Shown here: piece by piece, positions 24,060 to 34,289 of the stretch
Numbering within the stretch: the stretch's first letter is position 1
Layout of the letters: each line of letters opens with the position of its first letter
Origin: Sorex araneus
Lineage: Eukaryota > Chordata > Mammalia > Eulipotyphla > Soricidae
NCBI RefSeq assembly: GCF_027595985.1
Contig: NC_073303.1
Coordinates: 359,332,729-359,396,728, forward strand
DNA: 64,000 nucleotides
Reading direction: 5' to 3'
Program-made: the position numbers and the translations under genes
Notes under the pieces: model-generated
The model's input: the letters and a program-made list of their open reading frames with translations, nothing else
Databases searched by the model: none
What the model was told of the DNA's origin: nothing

Positions 24060-24390
24060 GGTACTTGGGTTACTTCCAGACCTTGAACAGCGCCGCGAGT
24101 CCAAGATGCATCTTTCCGGCTGCCTCTCACTGCCATGGCAGCGCAGTAGACGCTTTGCGGGCGATCCTGGGTCTTTCTGATCCGCCCCGAGAGCGTTTAT
24201 CCTCTCAGAGCGCCCCCTGGCGAGAAGAGCGCGCAAGGCGGCCCACCTGTCGCGGCTTCGCTGGTTCTTGGTCCTTGCAGGGCCCGACGGTGCAGCGCGG
24301 GCCAGCCGGACGGGTCACTCACCTGCCACTCCCACTGGCCATCCGTGCGGGCCGCTCCGGACAGGTGGTGCCCTGGGAATCGGTGGAGGT
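24060..24390. promoter_or_regulatory. Second CpG-rich island
   Basis: CpG is dense from GCGCCGCGAG at 24090 to about 24365, including GAGCGCGCAAGGCGGCCC and GGTGCAGCGCGGGCCAGCC. No known exon is visible. It contains a CTCF-like core and lies about 2 kb from the first island. Confidence 0.55.
24210..24223 (-). promoter_or_regulatory. CTCF-like motif (-)
   Basis: The minus strand reads TCGCCAGGGGGCGC. The AGGGGGCGC core is perfect, with two mismatches at the 5' CCA. It is in the second CpG island. Confidence 0.45.
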
Positions 24391-24454
24391 GGGCGTGGCT
24401 TAGCGGGTCTGAAGGAGGGACCAAGCTCTCCGGCCCAATTAGGGTCCCGATGAA

Positions 24455-24605
24455 TATCATTATTTTGGGCTTGGGACCACACCAGCGGTGCTCGGGGCGC
24501 GCGCAGGGAGCACTCCTGCGGGCGCTGGGGGAGCCAAACCAGGTGGCCCGGTTTGACTCAAAGTGCTCAAGCAGGCACCCTGAGCACTTTGCATCGCTCT
24601 GGCCC
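24455..24605 (-). mobile_element. Diverged SINE, antisense, GC-rich
   Basis: GGGACCACACCAGCGGTGCT, GGGAGCACTCCTGCGGGCGC and ATCGCTCTGGCCCCTA follow the reversed SOR order. Confidence 0.6.
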
Positions 24606-25925
24606 CTAGGTCTACTTTTGTACGCCCTCCCACTCCTCTCACCCACCCCTCCCCCCCCCCCCCCCCCGCTCAGAGCCCCGGGTCCATAGGGGAGTGGCGC
24701 TGCCCAGGACCCATGGGTTCAGCAGGCACTTCTGAGGACCTGGGGGTGTCAGGCCGGGACCCCTGGGGCAGCGGGAGGAGGTGCAGGTGGGCGTCTGAGT
24801 GATGTGCCAGCGGCTTGACGGTAGACTGGGGGTGCGTTTCTCCTGGAAAAGGGGACGCCCCTGGGAACAGGTTCAAGGCTCACCCGTTGAGCCTGGCCTA
24901 GGGGGGACCCGTGGAAAGGGCTGCTCTGACACTGGGGGTCTCGAAGCATGCCTCCCCCCTACAAAGCATCACCCCCGCAACACCCCCACCTTGATCTCAT
25001 CCAGAAGCTGTTTGTGGCCAGCCCCCACCCTCCCGGGGGGGCCCCAAACTGGGCCATTCATTGGGGTGGGGATGGGGGGCGCAGACTGAGGGTCGTAAAA
25101 GGAACTGGGGCTTTGAAGTGGGGCCTGGGCGGAAGCGGGAGCTTCCTAACACAGTGGAGGTGGCACAGGGGGCGGGGCATCCGGGAGATGAAAGGACTTT
25201 CCACCCAGGGGTCCCCAGGCCTCCTGCCTTGTCCCAGGGGAGCCGCCCGCTCTGCTCCTCCCGGCTCCAGCTGGCCCCAGGCTTGGTCCTGGCGGCTGCG
25301 GTGGGCGCAGACGGGCCCCAGAACGAAGCTGGGGGTGTCCAGCGCGCAATGCAGGGGGAGGGTCATGCGGGAAGCTGGAGGGAGCCTGGGAAGGGGGCGG
25401 ATGCGGGTCGGCTGGGAGGCCCCTGCCCCTCTCCCCCCTCCCCCCCACCAGCACCCTCTGCAGGGAGGCCGCCCCTCAGGGCGCTGCAGCCCCCGCCGCC
25501 CCCGCCGGCCCCTTCCTTCCTGGCTCAGGGGCGTCTGTGCCTCAGTCAGGATGTGCCTCACTCAGAAAACTCGACCCATTTCAGGCCCGGGAGGCAGCTC
25601 AAAGGCCCCGGGGCGCCCCCGGGGTCAATGCCAGAAAGATCCTTAAGCAGCAAACTGGGAGTAGCCCCCAACCCAAACCAAGTTTTAAAAAAAAAATAGA
25701 GCCTAACTGAACATTTTTGGGCAAACGTCATACTCCCTGTCCTGCAGAAGTCAGGGTGCTTTTCAGACACGACTAGGGGTGCACCTCCCTTGGTTAGTTA
25801 GTTGGGGGCGTGGAAGGGGGGAAGAACGTCAGCAATGAACAGCTGACATCGTCCTCATGCTTATAGGACAGAGAGACAGCCGTGGGTAAGGCGCTTGACT
25901 TGAGGGTATCTGAGGACTCGTTTGT
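24606..25925. other. GC-rich intergenic stretch without a gene
   Basis: It includes a C17 run (24651-24667) and many C/G-rich low-complexity patches. Overlapping open frames up to 232 residues on both strands are Pro/Gly/Arg/Ser-rich and match no family I know. I treat them as composition artefacts. No RNA gene seen. Confidence 0.55.
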
Positions 25926-25929
25926 TTTT

Positions 25930-26288
25930 CCTTTTACGTTGGCTTTTTGGGCCACACCCGAAGATGCTCAGGGGTTACTCCTGGCTCCGTACTCAGGAAT
26001 CACTCCTGGCAGTACTTGGGGGACTCATGTGGGATGCCAGGGATTGAACCCCTGTCAGCCGTGTACCAAGCAAATGCTCTTTCTGCTATATTATTGCTCC
26101 AGCCTCTGGTTTGTTTTTTATTTGTTTTGTTTTGGGGCCACACCTGGCAGTGCTCAGGGACCACTTCTGCGTGTATGTGTATGTGTGTGTGGGGGGGGGA
26201 GTGCACAGGACCATTTCGGGGGCCAGGGATTGAACCCTGTGCGAGGCAAATGTGCTTTAACTAAACCCTATACTATCTCTTTGACCCC
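25930..26288 (-). mobile_element. Two adjacent antisense SOR-type SINEs
   Basis: The copies lie at about 25930-26105 (GGGCCACACCCGAAGATGCT to TATTATTGCTCCAGCC) and about 26115-26288 (GGGGCCACACCTGGCAGTGC to CTATACTATCTCTTTGACCC). The second has an internal (TG)n/G-run expansion at 26170-26200. Confidence 0.8.
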
Positions 26289-27170
26289 TAAACCCCCAAT
26301 TTGATCTCAGGCACTGCATGTGGTCCCCCAAGTACCACCAGCAGTAAGCGCTGAGTACCAAGGGGGGATGCCCCACCCCAAAGTGTAGGCTTTGCTGTTC
26401 TACCCATAGGGTAGAGATGGGCACCATCCCCCCCACCATCACCCCGCACATCACAGGGCCCGGTGCACGATGGGACAGACACAGATGCTTCTTACTGGCT
26501 GCCGGGGGGATCCCTGGCCATGGCTATAAATACCCACACGGCCCTGGGCTTAGAGTCTCCACGTCCACCCTACCCTCGGGTGAGGCCAACAGCTGGCCAC
26601 CCTGCTCCCAGGTGAGGGGCCTTCGGGAGCACAGGATGGCGGGTGGCAGCAGTGGGGGGAAGGCCCCGCGGGCAGGAACGCCAGGAGAGGGCATTCGGAA
26701 TCATTTCAGGGGCTGCCCCTGTCGGTCTGCTTCCGGACCTGGGGGTGACCGTGCTGGGCAATAAGGCCCCCCGTAGAGAGGAGACGGGGGGGGGGGGGGC
26801 ACGGCGGGGCTGGTGAGTTTGCACGGGGAAAGGGGGTTGCCCCCGGATTCCAGGGCTTGGCTCCTCCTGGCGCGAGCATCAGGCCGGCCAGAGCATCCTC
26901 CTGGATGCAGCAGGAGGAGGAGGACTCGCTGCTCGCGGCCGCTGTGAGGACCGCGGCTCCCTCCGCGCCGCCAGTGGACCTGGGAGTGGGAGCTGGGCCT
27001 GGGGTCCACGGCCAGAGTGCCCACACCGCGGCGGTGCCCACCTGCCTCCCCAGCCCAGCGGGGCAGTGTCAAACAAGGACCACAAAGACAGGCCGGTGTC
27101 CAGGGCCACGGGACCCAGTCAGGGCCGCGGGCCCAAACACGTGGAGCTCGGACCCTCGCAAAACTGGCCC
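26289..27170. other. GC-rich stretch with a half SINE, no gene
   Basis: 26289-26390 holds a + strand SOR body fragment (GCATGTGGTCCCCCAAGTAC). A G14 run is at 26786-26799. CpG-rich patches at 26870-27150 have long but unrecognised open frames on both strands. Confidence 0.5.
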
Positions 27171-27171
27171 G

Positions 27172-27310
27172 GAGCCGTAGGGCAGCAGGGAGGGCGCGTG
27201 CCCTGCACAACGCCCACCCGGGTTGGATCCCCGCCATCCCATAGGGTCCCCGGGCCCCAGCAGGAATGACCCCTGAGCATCCACCGTCGGGGGTGGCCCC
27301 CAAACAACCC
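27172..27310 (+). mobile_element. Diverged SOR-type SINE
   Basis: GCAGGGAGGGCGCGTGCCCT, CCGGGTTGGATCC (B box), GCATCCACCGTCGGGGGTGG. It is CpG-retaining and GC-shifted like its surroundings. Confidence 0.7.
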
Positions 27311-27459
27311 CCTCCTCCATTCCCACCCCGGCACAGGAGCGCTTGCAGCAGCGTTATTGGTGGGGGTCCTCATGCTCGCCTCTCCCATTAACCCGGGTAA
27401 TTGAAGTTCTGATTTAGGGGCCCCGGGGAGAGAAGGGAAATACGCCGCAGGCTGGAATG

Positions 27460-27473
27460 GCGCCCTCTGCTGG
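27460..27473 (-). promoter_or_regulatory. CTCF motif (-), exact consensus match
   Basis: The minus strand reads CCAGCAGAGGGCGC, matching CCASYAGRKGGCRS at all 14 positions. It is not in a recognised SINE. A (GGT)n run follows at 27471-27485. Confidence 0.65.
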
Positions 27474-27664
27474 TGGTGGTGGTGGTGCAGGTACGTGTCC
27501 TGCAGCGAGTTCCTGCCCCAGGCCTGGCTTTGACAGAGGATTTCAAAGTCTTAAAACACAATTGGGGGAGGGAGGGCCTGGGGGGAGGGGACCTGAGGTG
27601 TCTGCGGATGTTTTTGAAGCTGCTAGGGGCATCTATAATTACTTTCAGATAAGAAGTGTCTAAG

Positions 27665-27850
27665 GGGGCTGGAGCAACAGCACAGTGGGGGGGGGGGGGG
27701 GGGGTTTGCCTTGCACTCTCGGTTGACCCGGGTTCGATTCCCAGCATCCCATATGGTCCCCTGAGCACCGCCAGGGGGTAATTCCTGAGTGCAAAGCCAG
27801 GAGTAACTCCTGTGCATCGCTGAGTGTGACCCAAAAAGCAAAAAAAGAAA
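27665..27850 (+). mobile_element. SOR SINE with G-run replacing its A box
   Basis: A near-consensus SOR has GGTAGGGCG replaced by a run of about 18 G at 27687-27704. The B box and body are intact and the tail is A/G-rich. Such an A-box loss should disable Pol III transcription, or it is a sequencing/assembly slip. Confidence 0.9.
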
Positions 27851-27879
27851 GGAAAGAAAAGAAAGAAAGAATTATCTTA

Positions 27880-28005
27880 GGATGCTGGAGCCAACCAGGG
27901 TTCGATCTGCCATAAGGTCCCCCAACCCCACCAGGAGTGATCGCTGAGCGCAGAGCCAGGGGGAAGCTCTTGAGCAACGCCCAGTGCGACCTCCAAAGAA
28001 AACAA
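27880..28005 (+). mobile_element. Internally deleted SOR-type SINE
   Basis: GGATGCTGGAGCCAACCAGG joins the 5' end directly to the B-box region. The body follows (AGGAGTGATCGCTGAGCGCA). Confidence 0.65.
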
Positions 28006-28048
28006 ACCGAAAAATGAAGTAAACATCTTCAAGTAAAAATCGTGAAAG

Positions 28049-28456
28049 GTGGGGGCAAGGCAGCTGGGATGGAGAAAGGAGCAGTCAGTACATGCTGGTT
28101 GGAGGGCCCGCTCGGGATGGGAGAGGCGGAGGAAAGTAGGCGATGGATCAAACAGGATGGCCGCTTACTACCTGTATTGCAAACCAAAACTCCCAAAAGG
28201 AGATAGAAAGTAAAAGGGACTGTGCCTTCCATGGAGGTGGGGGGAGGTGAGGGGGGGGTGCGTGGGGGTGGCTGGCGGGAGGGATACCGGGACCGTTGGT
28301 GGTGGAGAATGGGGTAGAAGGTTGGGTACTGGAACATTGTACGACTGAAACGTAATCACAAAAGTTTGTAAGTCTGTAGCTGTATCTCATGGCAATTCAT
28401 GAAAAGAATTAAAAATTTAAAAAATCAATAAAAAATAATACATTATTCAACGTTTA
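28049..28456 (+). mobile_element. 5'-truncated L1 3' UTR with 14-bp TSD
   Basis: The L1 3' end (TGGAGGGCCCGCTCGGGATG, TGTATTGCAAACCAAAACTC, ATTGTACGACTGAAACGTAA, A/T-rich tail) is flanked by AAAAATCGTGAAAG at 28035-28048 and 28457-28470. A G-rich tract lies at 28229-28280. Same subfamily as 34290-34710. Confidence 0.92.
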
Positions 28457-28470
28457 AAAAATCGTGAAAG

Positions 28471-28780
28471 CGAAGTGGGGGCTTTCTCTCTGGCTTCCGG
28501 GAGAGAAAAGCCTCGAAGCTGTATTCCCACTGGCCCGCCCCCTGTCATGACTGGGGGTGCATGCGAGAACTGGTTCCCCCCCCATTCCGATGGAGCCAGA
28601 GGCAGCTGGGAGCCCGACACACTCAGCAGCCCCCAGGCCTGAGCAGCTCAGGGGAAATCAAAACTTCCCATTGCAACAAAATTTGGAAGACTCGGATCAT
28701 TCCACCAGCCTGGGTTACTCTTCAGGAAACTCCGCTATTTTCGTTTCCTGAAAGGATTCCAAGTATTCCAGCAAAAACAA
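28471..28780. other. Intergenic, no recognised feature
   Basis: Unique moderately GC-rich sequence with no gene or repeat that I recognise. Confidence 0.5.
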
Positions 28781-28829
<49 letters not shown>

Positions 28830-28860
28830 CTGTGGGTGTGTGTCTGTATGTGTGTTTGGG
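28781..28860 (+). repeat. (TG)n microsatellite
   Basis: A nearly pure TG run to 28827 passes into degenerate TG/TGTC units. Confidence 0.97.
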
Positions 28861-29054
28861 AGCAGACATGTGTGACTGTTGACAGTTGTTAAAGCTAGAT
28901 TGGTTACCTGGGGGGGGTTCAATATACCATTTTCTTTTGGTCCCGTATGAAAATTTCCACGATGGCAGTTTTCCGCCAGTGACCAGACTCCCCCGGAGCC
29001 CGCTGGGGCCAGGCGTCGCGGCCAGCTCCGGAAGATCTCAGCAGATCCCTTTTG

Positions 29055-29215
29055 CTTTGGGGGCACACCTCGAGGTGCTCGGGGTGTCTGTGCTCAGAAC
29101 AGAGCAGAGCCCCCTATGGGTGCTCGGGGACCGTAGGCAGTGCCCAGAAACTTGAACCCAGGCCAACAGGACCCCAGGCAAGTGCGATACCGTCTGTCCT
29201 ACAGACCCCTCGGAG
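29055..29215 (-). mobile_element. Diverged SINE, antisense
   Basis: GGGGGCACACCTCGAGGTGC, CTTGAACCCAGGCCAACAGG (reversed B box) and AGGCAAGTGCGATACCGTCT. Confidence 0.65.
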
Positions 29216-29995
29216 CTGGTTTCTGAGCCAGCCCTGGGCCCCGGGCAGCGCTGGGCCCGGCCCCATCCGCCCGCCCTCCCCTGGGCTGCACCTCACGCTG
29301 AGGCCAGCAGGGCCTTGAGACTCCACTCAGGCCCTGAGTAAGGCGGCAGCTCTGGGTGACCGTCAGCCCTCTGGAAGGGAGTCAGCACAGCAGGGCCGTC
29401 ATCCCCGGGACCAGCTGAGCGAAGGGCACACACAGTCACTGGCTGGGGGCCTGCGGTCCGGGCTGGGGTCCCTACCCTGGTGCACGCCGCACCATTTCCC
29501 CTGGGAACGGTCACCCAAGTCCTGCCGTTCGGCCCATGGAGACAGGCCGCCCTGGCTTCGCACCCACACGTGCCCCAGAGGGAGACGCTGAACCCGCCCG
29601 AGACCCCCGCAGTCTCCCCGTGGCCCCCTGCCCCCTCTCGTGCTGAGCTTGTCGTTTCGTCCCAGCTGTGCCCGCTGCATTTTTTACAAGACATCCTGGG
29701 TGCGGGCCTTTCACAGATCTGCAGAGACGGGCCTGCAGGGAGGGACGCTGGTGACCAGCCCTCGCCGGCTGCTGAGCTGGGACACTCAGGATCTGGGTGG
29801 TGGCAGCTGCGGGGTGCCATGGACACTCAGCCAAATCCAGGGTCCCCACTGTGCGACAAGGCGGGGACAGCCAAGCGGGGCAGTGAGGTGACCGTTCTCA
29901 TCCTTGGGTCTGCTCCCTGACTCCCTCCCGACCTGGCCAGGGAGCCCAGGAACAGCAAAGGGACAGAGCGCTTCCGGCCACTTCTGAAGCTTCCT
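29216..29995. other. GC-rich stretch without a gene
   Basis: Open frames up to 177 residues overlap on both strands and match nothing I recognise. No repeat identified. Confidence 0.5.
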
Positions 29996-29999
29996 CGGC

Positions 30000-30150
30000 C
30001 CACCTGCTGACAAGCGGCAGACCCGGGTTCGATTCCCAGCATTCCATAGGGTCCCCCGAGCACTGCCAGGAGTGATTCCTGAGTGCAGAGCCAGAGACAC
30101 CCCTGAGCACTGCTGGTTGTGACCCCAAAAGTTAAAGGAGAAAAGAAAAA
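30000..30150 (+). mobile_element. SOR SINE lacking its 5' end
   Basis: It begins near AAGCGGCAGACCCGGGTTCG and continues through the SOR body to TGACCCCAAAAG. Confidence 0.85.
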
Positions 30151-30454
30151 GCAAGCTGGAGCTGGGGTGGATGGCACGCGCCCGTGGAAATAAGAGCTGG
30201 GCCCACAGTTGCTGCTTGGAGCAGAGCCGGACGCTGCCCACCCGAGCCCCAAGAAGCAGCACCCCCCTCCCACCTACGTGGCTCCCAGGATACTGCTCTG
30301 TATCTGATGCTCAGGTGTGTCTGTCTCGCAGTCTACACGGCGGTGACTTAATCTTGCTTATATGGAACTGGGTTGCCGGCAGTGTGGACAGTCATTGATC
30401 AGCACCACTCCAGCTGTGGCTGCTAACGACACCTCTGCCATACGCTTGAGTGTC

Positions 30455-30670
30455 TCTCACACACATGAGCGCTCAGGCACACGTACATGGACATTCATGT
30501 ACACAAGGCATATATACATGCACATGGACACACATACATGACGCATGCCTAGGGCATTTTGTATAACATACACATGGACATACAGCCATGCATGTACACA
30601 TGCACACATGCATGACACACAGGCACACATATGGACATGCATCTACACTGGCATGCATACCTGTACATAC
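30455..30670 (-). repeat. Degenerate (CA)n-type repeat
   Basis: ACACACATG, GTACATGGACATTCATG and TACACATGCACACATGCATG units recur without strict period. An (ATT)8 run follows at 30793-30816. The intervening AT-rich 30680-30960 is unrecognised. Confidence 0.8.
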
Positions 30671-31214
30671 AAGGAAACAGGGTTTTAGATTTCCTGTTCC
30701 CCGGCACATTTTTTCTATTTTTTTTTCAGCTCTACCATTTGTCCATTTATACTATATTTAAATCATTTAATACCAATTTCTTATACACCAGGTATTATTA
30801 TTATTATTATTATTATACTTTAGGTAACACAGTGACAATGTTGCTACAGATTTTATTCTTTATCCATCTTCAAAGTCTTATTTTGAACAAAAGAATGTTT
30901 TTACCACTTTGTTCAGATTTGTGAATGACTAATAAAACCTGTCCAAACGTTTTCCAGCCTTACTCTTGCCATCCACAGCGACATCAAGGGCTTCTCTGGC
31001 GTCTGGAAACAGGCAGGAGGCAGAGATGCATCACCTGGTGCCCTGCAGGGGTGTCGGTGCCAGTGGGCAGCAGCTGGCCCGGGGCTCCCCGGAGAGAACT
31101 CAGCTTTATGGCGATTGATAAATGGCCCAAATAAACACGGAAGCTGGAAAAGACACGGGAGCAGATGCATTCGTAAGGAAGTACAATCATTTGCTAAGAA
31201 TCCTTGGTTTAGTC

Positions 31215-31382
31215 TTGTTGTGTTTTTGGACACACCCGGCAGTGCTCAGGGATCACTCCTGGCTCTGCGCTCAGAGATGACTCCAGGCAGGCTTGGGGGA
31301 TCAGCTGGGGTGCCAGGGATCAAGCCCTGGGGGTCTCCCGCAAGGCCAGCGCCCTACTCACTGAGCTCTCACTCGGGCCCCG
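31215..31382 (-). mobile_element. SOR-type SINE, antisense
   Basis: GGACACACCCGGCAGTGCTC, GGGTGCCAGGGATCAAGCCC and CTGAGCTCTCACTCGGGCCC mark a reversed, mutated copy. 30960-31214 and 31383-31640 are unrecognised. Confidence 0.75.
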
Positions 31383-31640
31383 AATTCTTAGTTTTCTTGT
31401 TCACCCAACTGGACCCTTAAGCGGGTTTAATGAGTTCAATACGTCACAAACCAAAGGAACAAGTCAGAACACTGCAGGGAGCCCAGAGGAAGCCTGTGTC
31501 TCGCTCCTGGGCCGGGCCTTCCCTCTGGCCTCCCAGTCAGCCCTCAGACCTCCGCCCTCAGCAGGGGACCCAGGTCCAGGGGCCTTGGCCAGCCCTGCAG
31601 TGACAAACCCCTGCTCACAGCCAGGAACTTGCTCAGTGCG

Positions 31641-32130
31641 GGTCTCTCTCTCCCTTTCTCTCTCTCTCTCTCTCTCTCTTGCTCTCCCCCACTCTTGCTC
31701 TTTCTCACTCTTTTACTCTCTCTGCTTTCTCGCTCTCTTTATCTCTCACTCTCTCTTGCTCTCTCATTCTCTCTCTTACTCTCACTCTCTCTCACTCATT
31801 CTTTTTTTTTTTTTTTGGCTTTTTTTGGGTCACACCTGGCAATGCACAGGGGTCATTCCTGGCTCATGCACTCAGGAATTACCCCTGGCGGTGCTCAGGG
31901 GACCATATGGGATACTGGGATTCGAACCCGAGTCGGCCGCTTGCAAGGCAAATGCCCTACCCGCTGTGCTATCACTCCAGCCCTCTCACTCTTTCTTACT
32001 CTCACTCTCTCTCACTCTTTCTCCCCCTCTCCCTCTCCCTCCCTCCCTCCCTCCCTCCCTCCCTCCCTCCCTCCCTCCCTCCCTCCCTCCCTCCCTCCCT
32101 CCCTCCCTCCCTCCCTCCCTCCTTCCCTCT
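31641..32130 (+). repeat. Long pyrimidine tract, (CT)n then (CCCT)n, split by a SOR
   Basis: CT/CTCA repeats run at 31641-31800. After the SINE, CT repeats resume at 31985 and become about 25 near-perfect CCCT units (about 32029-32122). It gives Leu/Ser/Pro-rich open frames on the plus strand that are not genes. Confidence 0.95.
31801..31985 (-). mobile_element. SOR SINE inside the pyrimidine tract
   Basis: A reversed full-length SOR starts with T16. Imperfect CTCTCACTCATTC / CTCTCACTCTTTC flanks look like a TSD within the repeat. Confidence 0.93.
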
Positions 32131-32499
32131 GCCCTTTCTTTCCCCCTTACTTTCCCTGTCCCCATCCCCCCTCCCCATCATGTTAACTCTTGGTCATTCT
32201 GTGTGAATGAATGATGTGCCTTTCAGTTATTTTTCAGGCATTTTGTTTTCATCAAAGTTCTGGGAGAAGATTGTCACAATCTTCTAACGATTCTTACGGA
32301 GTCCTTACTTTTTCAACTGTCAACATTTTGCTTTCTACACGGTTTGAGCTATTTTATTATGTACATACAAATCTAGATTTGCTGGATCAACTCTTCATTA
32401 TGACAAAATGCCTCTTTACCACTTGTCAAGTTTTTTTTTTTTAATTTGAAATCTACTTTTTACTGCTATTATAAGGTGACTCCATCTTTTTTAAAAACT

Positions 32500-32675
32500 T
32501 TTTTTTTTTGCTTTTTGGGTCACACCCAGCGATGCACAGGGGTCACTCCTGGCTCTGCACTCAAATCAGTTACTCCTGGCAGTGCTCAGGGGACCATATG
32601 GGATGCTTAGAATCAAACCTGGGTCAGCCGCGTGCAAGGCAAACGCCCTATGCACTGAGCTATCACTCCTGCCCC
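32500..32675 (-). mobile_element. SOR SINE, antisense
   Basis: T11GCTTTTTGGGTCACACCC to CTATCACTCCTGCCCC. It is near consensus but with small mutations in the middle (ACTCAAATCAGTTACTCC). Confidence 0.9.
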
Positions 32676-32684
32676 TAAAAAGTT

Positions 32685-32800
32685 TTTTATTGAATCACTG
32701 TGAGACAGACACTGACAAAGCTGTTCGTGATTGGATTTTGGTCGTACAGAATCCTAACTCTGTCCCTCCACCAGTGTGCATTTCCCAGTGTCAGTGAAGG
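32685..32800 (-). mobile_element. L1 3'-end stub, antisense
   Basis: TTTTTTATTGAATCACTGTG then CCCTCCACCAGTGTGCATTT is the reversed shrew L1 3' terminus. Confidence 0.7.
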
Positions 32801-32924
32801 CGGCTCCAACTTTACTGAAATCTTTAACTGCCACATCTGACCTTCCTGCATCTTTGTACATAAGGTGCGCTTCTAGTAAGCCCTTATAATTGGGATTTGT
32901 TCTTATCAGTTTGGACTATCTTTT

Positions 32925-33490
32925 TTTTTTTTTATTGAATCACCATGTGGAAAGTTACAGAGCTTTCAGTCTTAAGTCTCCGCTAGTTATACAATGCTCA
33001 ACACCCATCCTATCATCAGTGCACATTTCCCACCACCAGGAGCCCCAGTATACCTCCCCCGACCCCACCCCATCCCCGCCTGTGTAGCTGACAGATTTCA
33101 CTTTACTTTGATTACCTTCAATATGTCAACAAAAAACTCACTATTATTGTTTGGAGTTTCCCCCCAAAGTCAGACCTGTTGAAAAGGAACCATTTGATGA
33201 TGTTTTCCATTGCTGACAATTAAGAGATATGAGGTCGCGCGGTTTTGGATTTCTATATATTAGTAACAAAGTCCAGGGAAATTTCTGCCAGAAATTGCAT
33301 CACTGCAAGCTTTTACTTCCCTTTTGTGGTGCTCATAAAATGGAAAAGCCGAGAGAGAAAAACCCTACCCCCCTGGCACCTCATGGGGCAGTGGCTCAGT
33401 TCACCGTCTAGAGACATTTCTGCGAGCTGCTGGTGCACAAAGTAGTTCAGTTGGCCTCTGGGATCATGCTCGTGCAGCAGCGGAAAGGCC
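32925..33490 (-). mobile_element. 5'-truncated L1 3' UTR, antisense, with TSD
   Basis: Reversed L1 3' end with T-run and TTGAATCACCATGTGGAAAG, CTAGTTATACAATGCTCAAC and TCCCACCACCAGGAGCCCCA. TGGACTATCTTTT occurs at 32912-32924 and 33491-33503. It is the long form of the stub at 19995-20113. Confidence 0.88.
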
Positions 33491-33503
33491 TGGACTATCT
33501 TTT

Positions 33504-33674
33504 TTTTTTTGCTTTTTGGGTCACACCTGGTGATGGACAGGGGTTACTCCTGGCTCTGAACTCAGGAATCACCCCTGGCAGTGCTCAGGGGACCATATGG
33601 GATGCTGGGAATCGAACCTGGGTTGGCCGCGTGCAAGGCAAATGCCCTACCCGCTGTGCTATCACTCCAGCCCC
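33504..33674 (-). mobile_element. SOR SINE inserted at the L1's own TSD
   Basis: A near-consensus reversed SOR is flanked by AGGCCTGGACTATCTTTT at 33486-33503 and 33675-33692. Its target overlaps the right TSD of the preceding L1, so TGGACTATCTTTT now occurs three times. Confidence 0.95.
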
Positions 33675-33829
33675 AGGCCTGGACTATCTTTTAACGGGGA
33701 TATTTAGTCCATTTACATTGACTATAATTAATGATTCACTTGAATCAACATATGAATACTAAGTATCACTTAAGCTTAAGTATTATTTGCACTGGGTTCC
33801 TAATTTATCTGTTTTCATTTCCTTTTTTT

Positions 33830-33965
33830 TTTTTCTTTTTACAGGCCACATCGGGGCTTACTCCTGGCAGGGCTCAGAGGACCAGAAGGGCTGCTGGGGG
33901 CTGAAGCCAGGTCGGCTGCGTGCCTGGCCAGAGCCCTGCCCGCTGCACACTTGCTCCAGCCACCT
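33830..33965 (-). mobile_element. Diverged SINE, antisense
   Basis: CAGGCCACATCGGGGCTTAC, GCCAGGTCGGCTGCGTGCCT and CACTTGCTCCAGCC. The middle is compressed. Confidence 0.7.
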
Positions 33966-34289
33966 TCTTCACTTCTCTTTAAGTGACTTCATTCAAAAAG
34001 TTTCTTCAACAGTGATCCTTTTTCTTAAAAACAAACAAACAAAAAAAAAAACAAAACCCCCCTATTTTTTGGTGTGCAAACTTGTAGATTATACTTCAAG
34101 TTACAAAACTTGAAAAGAAATTAGTACTTTCACCTCTTCTTAGAAGAGGCTTAGAAAAACCATTGTTCCCTGTTTTCGTGTCTTTATTTTTTTAACATTA
34201 AAAAATTACTTTAGATTGAGCTCATCTGTGGAATATAAAGTAGCAGAATCGGACACTAACAACCAAGAATTGTAGAGATAAGTACCAGG

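Larger units (their letters stand above)
32220..33780 (-). mobile_element. Old L1 ORF2 fragment hosting four later insertions
   Basis: Antisense L1 ORF2 landmarks lie at 32400-32500 (ATGACAAAATGCCTCTTTAC, TTTGAAATCTACTTTTTACT) and continue at 32800-32911 and 33693-33780 (TTTAGTCCATTTACATTGAC). Interruptions are SOR, L1 3' piece, L1 3' end and SOR, all antisense. Confidence 0.8.

Noticed and set aside
31585..32214. Leu/Ser/Pro-rich frame of 209 residues
   Set aside because: It translates (CT)n and (CCCT)n repeats plus an antisense SOR.
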